From assembly GCF_025370875.1 (NCBI RefSeq), contig NZ_JAMXFD010000027.1:1-64000 (forward strand): a stretch of 64,000 bases of DNA, written 5' to 3'. A program made the position numbers and the translations under genes. Shown here in pieces: positions 1-8,883 of the stretch (its first letter is position 1; every line of letters starts with the position of its first letter). This DNA is from Laspinema palackyanum D2c. Its GTDB lineage: Bacteria; Cyanobacteriota; Cyanobacteriia; Cyanobacteriales; Laspinemataceae. The notes below the pieces were generated by a model. The model was given only the letters and a program-made list of their open reading frames with translations. It was not told the DNA's origin and searched no databases.

Positions 1-65
1 CGGCCTTTTTATCGAAGGGGCCTAAGAGCTATGTCCCTTATCCAGTCTAGTTTGTAGCCGGATTG

Positions 66-1460
66 TCACCCCTTCAGCACTCCCGGGTCATTATCCGTGA
101 CTACGACGTTAGACAGACCCACATTGCCGGTATTAGTGACGGTATAGATCCAGTCAATGGCACTACCCTCTTGAATTACCAGACCATCGGCTTGGAGGAC
201 ACCATTATCAGTCACCTTATCGATCGCAATTCCAGGATCCGCACCAAAGTAATCGCTGGGGTCTTCAGCCGTTGGGGTCGCTTCGTTCCCTAAGTCATCG
301 GTAAAGGAACCTTCGACTCGACCCATGTTGGTATATTCCCCGGCAACCGCTGTCCCTGTTGCTTCGTAGACCCAGGTTTCATTAGTATCCAAGCTACCAT
401 CTTCATCGATGTCACCACTCACGAGGTTTGCGATAGTTCCCTCTTTGTCATCCGTCACGCTGACATTAGATAGCGCTACGTTCCCTGTATTGGTCACTGT
501 GTAGGTCCAATTGATCTCAGTACCTGCGAGAATCGTTTGACCATCTGCACCATTGGTTACCTTATCGATCGCAATTCCGGGATCTGCACCAAAGTAATCG
601 CTGGAGTCTTCAGAAGTAACAGGGGTCGTATTGTAGGTTGTGGCCACCTTACCCATGTTACTGTATTCACCGATAATTGCTTGACCACCAAAGAAGTTCA
701 GGCTCTGGGACTGCCCTGCCACAAGTTCAGCAATTGTACCCACAACAAAGTCGTCACTGGTCTGATCAGGAGTCCCGTTGTCATCGGTGACCTGAAGATT
801 CGTCAGGGTGACATTGCCGGTGTTGGTGACCAGGTAAGTCCAAGTGATATCTTCTCCAGCCAAAATCGTTTGACCGTCTGCACCGTTGGTTACCTTGCTG
901 ATCGCCACCAATGGTGTTGGCGTCTCGGTGTCCGGTACCCCTTCGAGCTTACTGCTTCCGTCTCGTGTCCCATCATCAAGAACACTCTGTAAGCGCATCC
1001 CGATTTTACTGAAATTACTGGTACTCAGCCCTGCTGTGGAAAGATTGAAGGTTACTTCTTGGTAATCGTCCCCTCCTCCTAAACCTCCAGCCCCAATTTG
1101 TACCCCCAGAGCATAGTCTCGTTTAATTCCCTGTCCGTTGAGATTGACATTACTGTCTAGATCTCCTTCTCCGTCTATCGTCGAACCGGAATCATCCAGA
1201 TAGAGGAGTCCTGACCCAGTTGTTGTACCCACTGTTAATAAAGGACCCGGCTTTGAATCAACTGCCGTAATCGTAAAGTTATTATTAACATCCAGGTCGT
1301 TAAAGTCTGCAAAAAATCCAACTGCATCCGCTAGGTAACCGGATACAACTTTTAAGCTAACTTGAACTACATCTTCTCCTATGTCGCTTAACGTGACCTC
1401 GACTTGAGCATCACTTCCGGTAAATTCATTTAGCACAAAAGAGGTGGTGGTATTCGACAC
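66..1460 (-). CDS. DUF11-type repeat protein, probably C-terminally truncated
   Basis: 464 residues read from a GTG start with a good AGGAG ribosome binding site 8 bases upstream. The first 180 residues form a unique acidic domain without a signal peptide. Three copies of a roughly 110-residue repeat follow. Each has a DKVTNGADGQ-like strand, a W-x-Y-x-V-T-N-T-G-N core and a VTDD strand, which is typical of DUF11 (SdrB/CARDB-like) Ig-fold repeats in secreted or surface proteins. The third repeat stops just after its VTDNDPG strand and lacks the second half seen in repeats one and two. The protein therefore looks truncated. Family membership is fairly sure; function (surface adhesion or structure) is only inferred from the family. 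Confidence 0.7.
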   Translation of the reverse strand: MSNTTTSFVLNEFTGSDAQVEVTLSDIGEDVVQVSLKVVSGYLADAVGFFADFNDLDVNNNFTITAVDSKPGPLLTVGTTTGSGLLYLDDSGSTIDGEGDLDSNVNLNGQGIKRDYALGVQIGAGGLGGGDDYQEVTFNLSTAGLSTSNFSKIGMRLQSVLDDGTRDGSSKLEGVPDTETPTPLVAISKVTNGADGQTILAGEDITWTYLVTNTGNVTLTNLQVTDDNGTPDQTSDDFVVGTIAELVAGQSQSLNFFGGQAIIGEYSNMGKVATTYNTTPVTSEDSSDYFGADPGIAIDKVTNGADGQTILAGTEINWTYTVTNTGNVALSNVSVTDDKEGTIANLVSGDIDEDGSLDTNETWVYEATGTAVAGEYTNMGRVEGSFTDDLGNEATPTAEDPSDYFGADPGIAIDKVTDNGVLQADGLVIQEGSAIDWIYTVTNTGNVGLSNVVVTDNDPGVLKG

Positions 1461-1903
1461 TTGATTTATCTCCTGTAGGTTAGGACAAAGTTTTTTGTTT
1501 GAGAGGACTGGCTTACCCAGTCTTAGAAGTTTTAGCTAGATTTAACGCTGTATTGGCGATAATTATCTCGGTTTTTTACCTAAATTTACTTTAGGCTTGT
1601 TTCCCGGGAGTTATCCGCTAGTTCCCCATTTCTATCCCATTTCCTTGCTAGATGTCAATAGATATTTTGAAATTTATTTTAATTTTATTTGGGCTTATTT
1701 TTAAGCATGATAAAGTTGGAAAGGCTCCTAAAATTTAGGCAAATCAAGTGTTAGCTAGATTTCTTAAAAAAATCTAGCAGCCTAAATTTTAGTCACTTCT
1801 TCCCCTGTGACTAGATATTTATAGATATAGAAAATAGGAGGAGATACCTATATTTACTTGCCATCCTGAAGAGAGATGACGTTAGAAATCTATTCCCTAA
1901 TGT

Positions 1904-1939
1904 AGCGGTTCAGAAATTTCTAAAAGAAATTGAACCGCT
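1904..1939. repeat. stem-loop
   Basis: The arms AGCGGTTCA...ATTTCT and AGAAAT...TGAACCGCT pair with a 3-base bulge and a very short loop. There is no T-run on either side, so it is not an obvious terminator. It may be a dispersed palindromic repeat. Confidence 0.5.
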
Positions 1940-2115
1940 CGGGAACAGACTTTCTGAGACAAGCGTCACGTCTGCCACGTCGATGGAAAGTTGGGTAGGA
2001 ATTCCTACTCTTTTCCTCGGATTTTAAAAAAGCCCTAAACTTTCGGTTCTGAGGAGTGCTCGAATGCATGAGTCCGTTAGACTCCTCGAAGACATTGCTG
2101 GTGTCCTGAACCTCG

Positions 2116-2170
2116 ATCCTACCTTTCCCTGAACACCCTCTAGTGAATCCTACCTTTCCCTGAAAACCCT
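2116..2170. repeat. two 24-bp direct repeats, 31-bp period
   Basis: ATCCTACCTTTCCCTGAACA and the following CCCT at 2116-2139 recur at 2147-2170 with a single C to A change. Seven unrelated bases separate the copies. Only two copies exist, so this is not a CRISPR array. Confidence 0.6.
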
Positions 2171-2763
2171 ATAGGGAGTGGAAGGAGATCAACCCTCACT
2201 GAGGGACTGATTTGTCTTAAGTTTGATGGCTCAGTGGCGTGATCATCCCTAATGGTCACTGAGCATACCGACTCAAGTCAGTGTCCGGTATTTACTGTAG
2301 TGACAGTATTGTTAACCGTTCTGACCCACTTCACTTACGATCCCTTTATATCATTTAAACCATTCCCCTGATATATCTGTCAACCCTGAATCTGAGTTAC
2401 TTTACCAGATCTTTAAAAATAGACCGTAAATTCACGGAGATTATAAAGATAGGAGAAAGCAGTGGGGTCTGGGGGAAAGGGAAAATAAGGGTTTGAGGGC
2501 GGGGGATAAGCAGAAATACTAAAAAAATGATAGCAAAATTGTCAAGATATCCAGATAGAGTATAAGACCCTGGAGGGAGGAACCCTGGACCCATTCCTGA
2601 CCGATCGCCTGTTGGGGAGGCGGCAAATCCAGAGAATGCTAAGATTGTAGAACTGGGTCCTCGGGGAAGGGTGCGGGAGGAGAACCCGGGATAGCTGGTG
2701 CGGCCCCTCCCTCACCCGATGTACCAGGTTAGAGTCGCTCAAGGGAGTTTGTATTCCGTGAAT

Positions 2764-4074
2764 CTACTGAGGGCTGCGTTGGGTGATGTCTGAAGTTCGG
2801 CGCGATCGCGGTTCGATCGTATGCGGATCGACTTGATATTGCGCTGCTGCTGCCGACATCGGCAGTTTTAGCAACTCTGGATGTTGCAGAGGCATGGGGA
2901 CAGAGGGAGAAATCGTTGCTATTCCTAACACCCGGATAATCTCTGTAGCAACGGCTTCGGCTAAGAGTGGGGGAACAGAATTCCCAATTTGGCGGAATCC
3001 GTGCCATTTCGTGACATGGAAGCGAAACCAATCCGGGTAAGAGTGTAGACGCGCCGCCTCGCGAACAGTAATACAACGAGGTTCAAATGGATGAATGGGA
3101 CGAGGGGAAGTATAAGCACCCCGATTGCTGGGAGTTCCTGCTCTTAATGTATTACATAATCCCTGGGGATCTAGCTTGTGGAAGCGACTGATGGGTTCGG
3201 ATTTGCCGGGAGGGGTGGCTTTGAAGCGATCGATCGCCGGTTGGGTATGCTGGGTGCGATGGTTTCCGGTGAGAATGCTGCGATCGCAGTCCCGGGGATA
3301 GGCGTAATGGTGAGAAGGTGTACAGAGTGCCTGCATCTGAATTCCATAAGCACTTGCGGATGGGTATTCGTAGGAAATCCAGTCGCGATCGAGCAATTCT
3401 GCATACTGTTCTACCCTCGGCAAATCTTGAATCGCCTCCCAAACCGTTGGCGTTGCTGGTAGATCCGATAAATGGCGTAACTTTTTGCATCCCGGAGGAT
3501 TGGTAATGGGGGTGGGATAGTTCGGTAAAGACAATCCCTCGCGACATCCGATTAAAAAGAGCCGTTCGCGATTTTGGGGAACGCCATAATAAGCCGAGTT
3601 AAGCACTTGATAGGGAGTCAGAACCTGATAACCGCAGTGGTGAAATTTATCGATAACTTCTTCTAAAAGCTGCTTATGGGGACCGATGGTTAATCCCCGA
3701 ACATTTTCCATTACAAAATACTTCGGTTGGAGTTCAGTCACGATGCGGATGAAGTGAAACACCAGGGAATTGCGCGGGTCATCTAAAGCGCGTTTACCCA
3801 TCAGGGAAAAGCCTTGACAGGGGGGACCTCCAAAAAGCACATCAATCTCGCGGCTGCCTATTTCCGACTGGGTTCTAATCTCTTCCCCAGTTGCCTCTAC
3901 CACACTTCTGCACAAAACTTTCCATTTGGGGAAATTATATTCGTGGGTGGCACAATGGATCGGGTCAATTTCCACTGCTGCAAGCACGTCAAAACCCGCC
4001 TGTTCAAAACCCAGGGTCATTCCGCCTGCACCGGCAAATAAATCTACAGCGATCGGTCTAGTTTGGGGGTTCAT
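2764..4074 (-). CDS. DNA (cytosine-5)-methyltransferase
   Basis: 436-residue C5 cytosine DNA methyltransferase of the Dcm/HhaI type, which transfers a methyl group from S-adenosylmethionine to C5 of cytosine in a short target. Motif I (DLFAGAGGMTLGFEQAG, residues 11-27) binds the cofactor. Motif IV (GGPPCQGFS, Cys86) carries the catalytic cysteine. The ENVRG motif VI, QNRER motif VIII, a REAARLHSYP motif IX and a GNSVPP motif X are all present, so the enzyme should be active. The target-recognition stretch lies about residues 200-310. It is co-oriented with and 67 bases downstream of the MmeI-like enzyme. It could protect DNA alongside that enzyme or be an orphan methylase. No separate restriction gene is adjacent. 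Confidence 0.93.
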   Translation of the reverse strand: MNPQTRPIAVDLFAGAGGMTLGFEQAGFDVLAAVEIDPIHCATHEYNFPKWKVLCRSVVEATGEEIRTQSEIGSREIDVLFGGPPCQGFSLMGKRALDDPRNSLVFHFIRIVTELQPKYFVMENVRGLTIGPHKQLLEEVIDKFHHCGYQVLTPYQVLNSAYYGVPQNRERLFLIGCREGLSLPNYPTPITNPPGCKKLRHLSDLPATPTVWEAIQDLPRVEQYAELLDRDWISYEYPSASAYGIQMQALCTPSHHYAYPRDCDRSILTGNHRTQHTQPAIDRFKATPPGKSEPISRFHKLDPQGLCNTLRAGTPSNRGAYTSPRPIHPFEPRCITVREAARLHSYPDWFRFHVTKWHGFRQIGNSVPPLLAEAVATEIIRVLGIATISPSVPMPLQHPELLKLPMSAAAAQYQVDPHTIEPRSRRTSDITQRSPQ

Positions 4075-4141
4075 AAATGAGACAGGTCCTGCGGAATCGT
4101 AGGCGAATGGGGTGTTATTGTACCATAATTTTGAGCGGTAT

Positions 4142-6835
4142 TTAGGGTGCTTGGGGACCTAAAACCAAGTCGCCTCGGGTCTCTTTTTCCGCAAGTTCTC
4201 CATTCAATTGCAACAATTTCTCTAAAATATCATCAGTGGGTTGGAAGTGATAGGCTTCCATGACCTGTTTATCTAATTCTGCATGGAGTTTAGATAATTG
4301 ACTGGTGGGTTCGTCAAAGAAGTGATTATACAGTTGAGTGATTCCCCATTGTTTTGATTCCATTTGTTGGGTGCGATAGTCATGGAGTTTTTGGGTGATT
4401 TCGCGAATGGAAGTTACCCGGTTGAGATCAGGAGTTTGGGGGAAAGGGAACGTTTCAAAGCAGGTGTTGTGAGTGTAACGGGTATCACCTTTCAACGTTG
4501 AACTTTGAGCCTTGACCCAGATCCGATGTATCTTGGAGGTTAAAATTCCCAGAATGTAGAAATCATCCGATGCCACAACAACATTGAGATCTCCGGGTAG
4601 CCAATTTAAAGTAGCTGGAATAAATATCGCCCATTTCGAGACTCTAGGAACGGTGAAGTAATGGGAGAGAGGGGCGATCGCATTTCTCATTTCAGGGCGA
4701 TGGCGTAGGAATCTCCACCAGTACGTTCTTGATTTGGCATCTCTATTTTTATCCCGTTCTGGCTTAACAGTTGCTTGAATATGTTGAAACGGGAAAATAT
4801 AATCGCTGGCATCTTCAACTGTCATATCATTAAAATCAACAATCCAACGGTCTGGTTTACCTTGGGGATTCTTAGCTAAATTTGCCCCCATTGAAAACAG
4901 TTTGAGAACATCTTGATTTTTTGGATCCGCTTGAATCCAAGTTTTGACTTGTTGTTCGGTTACAATAAAACCTTTTCCTACGGGAATTATACCTTGAAAG
5001 CAGCGATTTTTATTGGCATTTAGTCTGACCGCTTGAGATACATCAAGGGTAGATTTTAGGGAAGAATTAATGGAAGAAACAAGGCTATTATCTAAATAAT
5101 ATTGATTGGGTTCTTCTTTTGCCCAGTTAACCAGACTCACATGGACATTCGCCTCACCGGACCAAGGTTGAGAAGAAACCGCTTCATGAATGTAACCGCC
5201 ATTTTGGGTAATATAGTCTAAAGTTGCCACTCGGCTTTTTCCCTGACTGACTGAGTTCGTGGCAACTAATCCAGCCCTTCCGTTAGTATCTATACAATCA
5301 TGGGCTAACCGGAACCAGTAGGCACAAAAATCAACGGAATCTTTAACATTTGGAAAACGAGCAAAGACCCGATCAATATAATCATCACTTAAGTTAATTC
5401 TTAAATGTTTTCCTCCTAAAAAGGGTGGATTTCCAATAATGGCATTAACTTTCGGCCATTTGTTAAATAAAGCATCTTGGCAGACGATATTTTTATCTAA
5501 GGTATCCAGGGGTAAAGGGTTTTCGGTCAAGCCAAATTTATCGATCGCCACCTTGCGGGCGATCGCCAGGGTCACCCTTGCCAACTCCACCGCAAACGGA
5601 TTGGTATCCATGCCATAAAACTGCAACGGTGTCACAAACCCGATTTCCAATTGTTCCCGAGGAGACTTGCGACGGCTGGCTATTTTTTCGAGTAATAGCT
5701 GTTCGATGCGCTTCAATTCTTGATAGGCAATATAGAGAAAATTTCCTGAACCACAAGCGGGGTCAAGAACGCGATAGCTTTGCAATTCCATCTGTAAGCC
5801 ATTGAGTTCGGGAATGGTGGTAGCTGCTTCGATTCGTTCCTCCCAATACCGGCTAATCGTCGGGCGGACAATTTTCATAATATCCGCTTCTGAGGTGTAG
5901 TGAATTCCGTAAGTATGACGTTCTTTTTCATTCACTGAACCCTCGAAGATATTGCCAAAAATTGCGGGTCTGACTTGACTCCAATCTTCCCGCGCTGAAA
6001 CATCCAAAAATTGCAACTCTTCCCGGGTTAATTCAATGGAATGAATCACCGAAAACAAGCCGCCATTAAAATAATCTACCCCTTTATATCGTCCGGCACT
6101 GGTGATTCCCGGTGCATTCATTTCTCGGAATAAGCCGCCGAGAACATCGTAAGAACTTGCACCATTCAAACAGTCTTGCACACAGGAAATAAATAAATCT
6201 CGCGGTAATAGTCCTCGGTCTTCTGCAAACATGGCTAACACACATTGCAGAATAAATCGTTGACCAACGGATTCAGTAAATCCCCGACGGGTTCCGGTTT
6301 TTTTGAGTTCTATAAATAACTCTCCTAAGCGTCGGGCGGCACGTTCGGTGACTTCAACTTGATTGTTATTAAAAACCGGGGTTCGGTTCTCCAATTCCAT
6401 GAAGGTGAACGCCCCGGCCCGTTCCGGTAATTGTTGTAAACTAATGATATCGATGGGAGTATCGAGTTGGATATCAAAATCAAAAATCCAGAACTCATCA
6501 AAGTTGCAGAGGAGGACATACCGAGGGCGATCAGGAACTAAGCGAGTCCAATAATCAAACGCTTGGGAATAATGTTTTTGAAGCTTTTCCCCGCGTTTTT
6601 TCATTTCAATCAAAACCCGAGGTTTCCAGACCAAATCAGCAAAGCCGGTTTTGCCCGTTTTGCTACCTTTTTTAACTCGTTCCTCATAACTGGCACCGGC
6701 TTCTAATGCCCCTTCATGACCAAATGCCCGAAAGAAACGGTCTAAAAAGACTTGTGCCTCTCCCTTCTCATCGCCTTTGATATGTTGCTGACAGTAGGTG
6801 ATAAAAGTCTGAAGTTTTTCCGGAGAAGTTGACAT
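4142..6835 (-). CDS. MmeI-like type IIL restriction-modification enzyme
   Basis: 897-residue bifunctional enzyme combining DNA cleavage and adenine-N6 methylation in one chain. The N-terminal nuclease domain shows D67-x9-E77-x-K79, the spacing reported for MmeI. The methyltransferase core has motif I DPACGSGNF around residue 358 and the catalytic NPPF motif around residue 465. A C-terminal target-recognition region follows and ends in a helical segment. The length of about 900 residues fits the type IIL family, whose members make the hemimethylated product that protects host DNA and cut at a fixed distance from the site. A BREX PglX is the main alternative. The PD-(D/E)XK N-terminus and lack of other BREX genes argue against it. 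Confidence 0.85.
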   Translation of the reverse strand: MSTSPEKLQTFITYCQQHIKGDEKGEAQVFLDRFFRAFGHEGALEAGASYEERVKKGSKTGKTGFADLVWKPRVLIEMKKRGEKLQKHYSQAFDYWTRLVPDRPRYVLLCNFDEFWIFDFDIQLDTPIDIISLQQLPERAGAFTFMELENRTPVFNNNQVEVTERAARRLGELFIELKKTGTRRGFTESVGQRFILQCVLAMFAEDRGLLPRDLFISCVQDCLNGASSYDVLGGLFREMNAPGITSAGRYKGVDYFNGGLFSVIHSIELTREELQFLDVSAREDWSQVRPAIFGNIFEGSVNEKERHTYGIHYTSEADIMKIVRPTISRYWEERIEAATTIPELNGLQMELQSYRVLDPACGSGNFLYIAYQELKRIEQLLLEKIASRRKSPREQLEIGFVTPLQFYGMDTNPFAVELARVTLAIARKVAIDKFGLTENPLPLDTLDKNIVCQDALFNKWPKVNAIIGNPPFLGGKHLRINLSDDYIDRVFARFPNVKDSVDFCAYWFRLAHDCIDTNGRAGLVATNSVSQGKSRVATLDYITQNGGYIHEAVSSQPWSGEANVHVSLVNWAKEEPNQYYLDNSLVSSINSSLKSTLDVSQAVRLNANKNRCFQGIIPVGKGFIVTEQQVKTWIQADPKNQDVLKLFSMGANLAKNPQGKPDRWIVDFNDMTVEDASDYIFPFQHIQATVKPERDKNRDAKSRTYWWRFLRHRPEMRNAIAPLSHYFTVPRVSKWAIFIPATLNWLPGDLNVVVASDDFYILGILTSKIHRIWVKAQSSTLKGDTRYTHNTCFETFPFPQTPDLNRVTSIREITQKLHDYRTQQMESKQWGITQLYNHFFDEPTSQLSKLHAELDKQVMEAYHFQPTDDILEKLLQLNGELAEKETRGDLVLGPQAP

Positions 6836-6957
6836 GATTTAAACCTGGGTGGACGTCAGATAGGGTTTCGGGCTACTCTGTGATAAATTATCTCATAAAT
6901 TAGACCAAAATACTCGGTGCAGGAAGGCGATCGCCTTCCTGGTTTGACAAGATAAAC

Positions 6958-7773
6958 TTACAAGGGAACAGCATCAGGGTCCAAGGGAGGATAAATCGTA
7001 GTATTGATTTTTTCCCGGGAGTCGGTAAGTTGAGAATAGCGGAGGGTTTCCACTTGCTTAATGCCTTCTGCTAGTTGGGTTACTTTAAAGTCTACGCTGA
7101 ATTCTTCCAGGGGTTGAGGGGAACAGAGTTCCGCGATAATCCCTTCCTCCAGTAGGGTGAAGCGGAAACAGAGGGGAACGGATAAGGTATTTTGAAATCG
7201 GAAGTCTTTGTACCCATAAACTACTGTGGCATCGGAACCCAAGGGGGCGAAGCGGGTTTCTTCAGTGTAGATATCTTTAGAATGGGGATGGCGTTCTAGG
7301 GCATTTAAACCGGCTTTGAGGATTAAAAGATACAGGAGTCCGGGTAGCTGGCATAAACCGCCGCCAAAATCATATTTCAGTTGATTGTTGACGATCGCCC
7401 GACTTTCTAGGTATCCCTTTTGTTGGCTGGGTTCTCCGACTAAATGCCAAAATGAAAAAATTTGACCCGGGTGGATGGGAATATTTTCAATGCAGGCGAT
7501 CGCTGTGGCTAAATTATGCTTTTTATTTTCTAAATAACTGTTGTTGGGTATAATTTGGCGGATAGTGATTTGAGATTCAAATAATTCTAAGTTTCTGCAA
7601 GATAAGGGGGGTAATTTGACCAACTTCCCTAAATTGCCCGTTAGCAAATCAGCCGTATATCGCTGAGTAAGTTTTCCTTTGCGCTTGACCGAAGGGGGAA
7701 TATTTTCCTTGACATTTTTCAAAAGCCGTGCATTTACTAGGCTAGGGAAAAACTTGAGCAACTTTCCTTTCAT
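6958..7773 (-). CDS. VanW family protein
   Basis: 271 residues matching the VanW family, named after an accessory gene in some vancomycin-resistance clusters whose biochemical role is unknown. The diagnostic core is FSFWHLVGEPSQQKGY followed by a glycine-rich FGGGLCQL segment with a conserved cysteine, then a His-Pro-His-Ser motif (residues about 120-185). No signal peptide or membrane helix is visible. It stands alone on the minus strand. Presence here does not imply antibiotic resistance, since many bacteria carry solitary VanW genes. Confidence 0.85.
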   Translation of the reverse strand: MKGKLLKFFPSLVNARLLKNVKENIPPSVKRKGKLTQRYTADLLTGNLGKLVKLPPLSCRNLELFESQITIRQIIPNNSYLENKKHNLATAIACIENIPIHPGQIFSFWHLVGEPSQQKGYLESRAIVNNQLKYDFGGGLCQLPGLLYLLILKAGLNALERHPHSKDIYTEETRFAPLGSDATVVYGYKDFRFQNTLSVPLCFRFTLLEEGIIAELCSPQPLEEFSVDFKVTQLAEGIKQVETLRYSQLTDSREKINTTIYPPLDPDAVPL

Positions 7774-8022
7774 TGTTTTATAAACCTAAAAAACATGAGA
7801 ATAGATAGCGTTAGAAAAAAGAATTTACAACCCAAAAATCAGACTACATCTCTATCTGGGAAAATAACTCCTAAAATCTCCTGGAGAACCCGGATAAAAA
7901 AGAGGCAACGCCGAGATTAGGGAAATCTTGACGCCGCCGAATTCTCTGGGATATGCTACTGGATAGGCCAGGGGTCTAAACTCTTCAAGGCTTAATCAAG
8001 ACTCCCAAAATCGCGAAATGGA

Positions 8023-8286
8023 CTAACAAGTTTTCAGGTCCGGACTGTTGCATTCCCATCGCTTCACCAAGGAAACTCGCACCCGGGGGGTAGAATCGCG
8101 ACGGAGAATTTTGATTTTAGCCCTGAGTTCTAATTCACTCAGGGCACATTTGACTTGAGTTAACGTTAATCCAGACAATTTAGCCAACTCTTGTGGGGCG
8201 ATCGCATCTTGTTGCTTCAGGGCTTCAAGTACCGCCCGAATATGTTCAGGTCGGGGTTCTAGGCGAAAATATCCAAACGACGACAT
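8023..8286 (-). CDS. small winged-helix-like protein
   Basis: 87 residues. Residues 15-60 read as a helix-turn-helix of the winged type: two helices containing PQELAKLSGLTLTQVKCALSELE, followed by a basic hairpin KIKILRRDSTPRV. This suggests a small DNA-binding or regulatory protein. The family is not recognised. Clean start codon and steady codon use support it as a gene, but it has no operon context. Confidence 0.55.
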   Translation of the reverse strand: MSSFGYFRLEPRPEHIRAVLEALKQQDAIAPQELAKLSGLTLTQVKCALSELELRAKIKILRRDSTPRVRVSLVKRWECNSPDLKTC

Positions 8287-8883
8287 TTTCCAACTCCTCG
8301 GAATAATGCATTAACGTCGATTCGGGGCTTACCTTCCTCCCGCAATCCGTCCTGACTCAACCCGAAACGAGTGATCAACAGTACAATTTGTACAGCCTCA
8401 ACGTAAAGAACCGGGAATCGGTAAGCCTCGCCCCTCACACCATCAATCTTTCTGCTTGCCAGCCAACCCCCTCCACCGAGGCGATCGGCAAAACTCCTCA
8501 ATCTCTAGTTTAGCCTCCGAAAACCCAGTTCAGACCAAAAGTCAACTTCCGCAAGTCGTAGGGTGGGCATTGCCCACCCTACTGCTGGGGATTTAACAAC
8601 GGTACGGGCGTCCCTGGATGGGGTGAGGGAAGGACAGACCTGGGGTTTTCCCAGCCCCCCGGCAGGAGAGTCTGGCGGACTGAGGTCAAAACCGCTACAG
8701 TGCTGACGCAAGATAGAATAAAGTCAGAAAGCAATATCCTGAGTATTGCAACTTAGGGTTAACTCTTATGTCGCCACTGGCTGTGGCGATCGCTTCTTGT
8801 AACAAGTTCCAACTAGCCAACCAACCCGAAATCAGTTTAATTGTTAATCCAAGCAGTAAAACACGAGAGGTGGAGACAACAGC
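8287..8883. other. dnaK upstream region
   Basis: No convincing gene. A near-perfect palindrome GTAGGGTGGGCA/TTGCCCACCCTAC lies at about 8558-8583, a kind of short repeat seen scattered in cyanobacterial intergenic DNA. No CIRCE element (TTAGCACTC-N9-GAGTGCTAA) was seen by eye in front of dnaK. A clear AGAGGTGGAGACA ribosome binding site precedes the dnaK start. Confidence 0.5.

Larger units (their letters stand above)
1461..2763. other. 1.3-kb intergenic region with small repeats and stem-loops
   Basis: No convincing gene is seen on either strand. It holds a long stem-loop at 1904-1939 (AGCGGTTCA paired with TGAACCGCT, then ATTTCT with AGAAAT), a perfect 14-base palindrome GTAGGAATTCCTAC at 1995-2008, and two 24-base direct repeats (2116-2139 and 2147-2170) differing at one base. 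The 2400-2750 part contains open frames on the minus strand, but their composition does not look coding. Confidence 0.5.

Noticed and set aside
537-992. Plus-strand open frame of 151 codons
   Set aside because: It is a shadow of the repeat protein on the minus strand.
2116-2170. CRISPR array
   Set aside because: Only two copies with a 7-base spacer. No cas genes are in the window.
4142-6835. BREX PglX methylase
   Set aside because: The N-terminal D-x9-E-x-K nuclease motif and the absence of other BREX genes fit an MmeI-like type IIL enzyme better.
8259-8501. Minus-strand open frame overlapping the small winged-helix gene
   Set aside because: It overlaps the start of a better gene and has no family features.
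8800-8883. CIRCE heat-shock operator before dnaK
   Set aside because: No TTAGCACTC/GAGTGCTAA pair was found.
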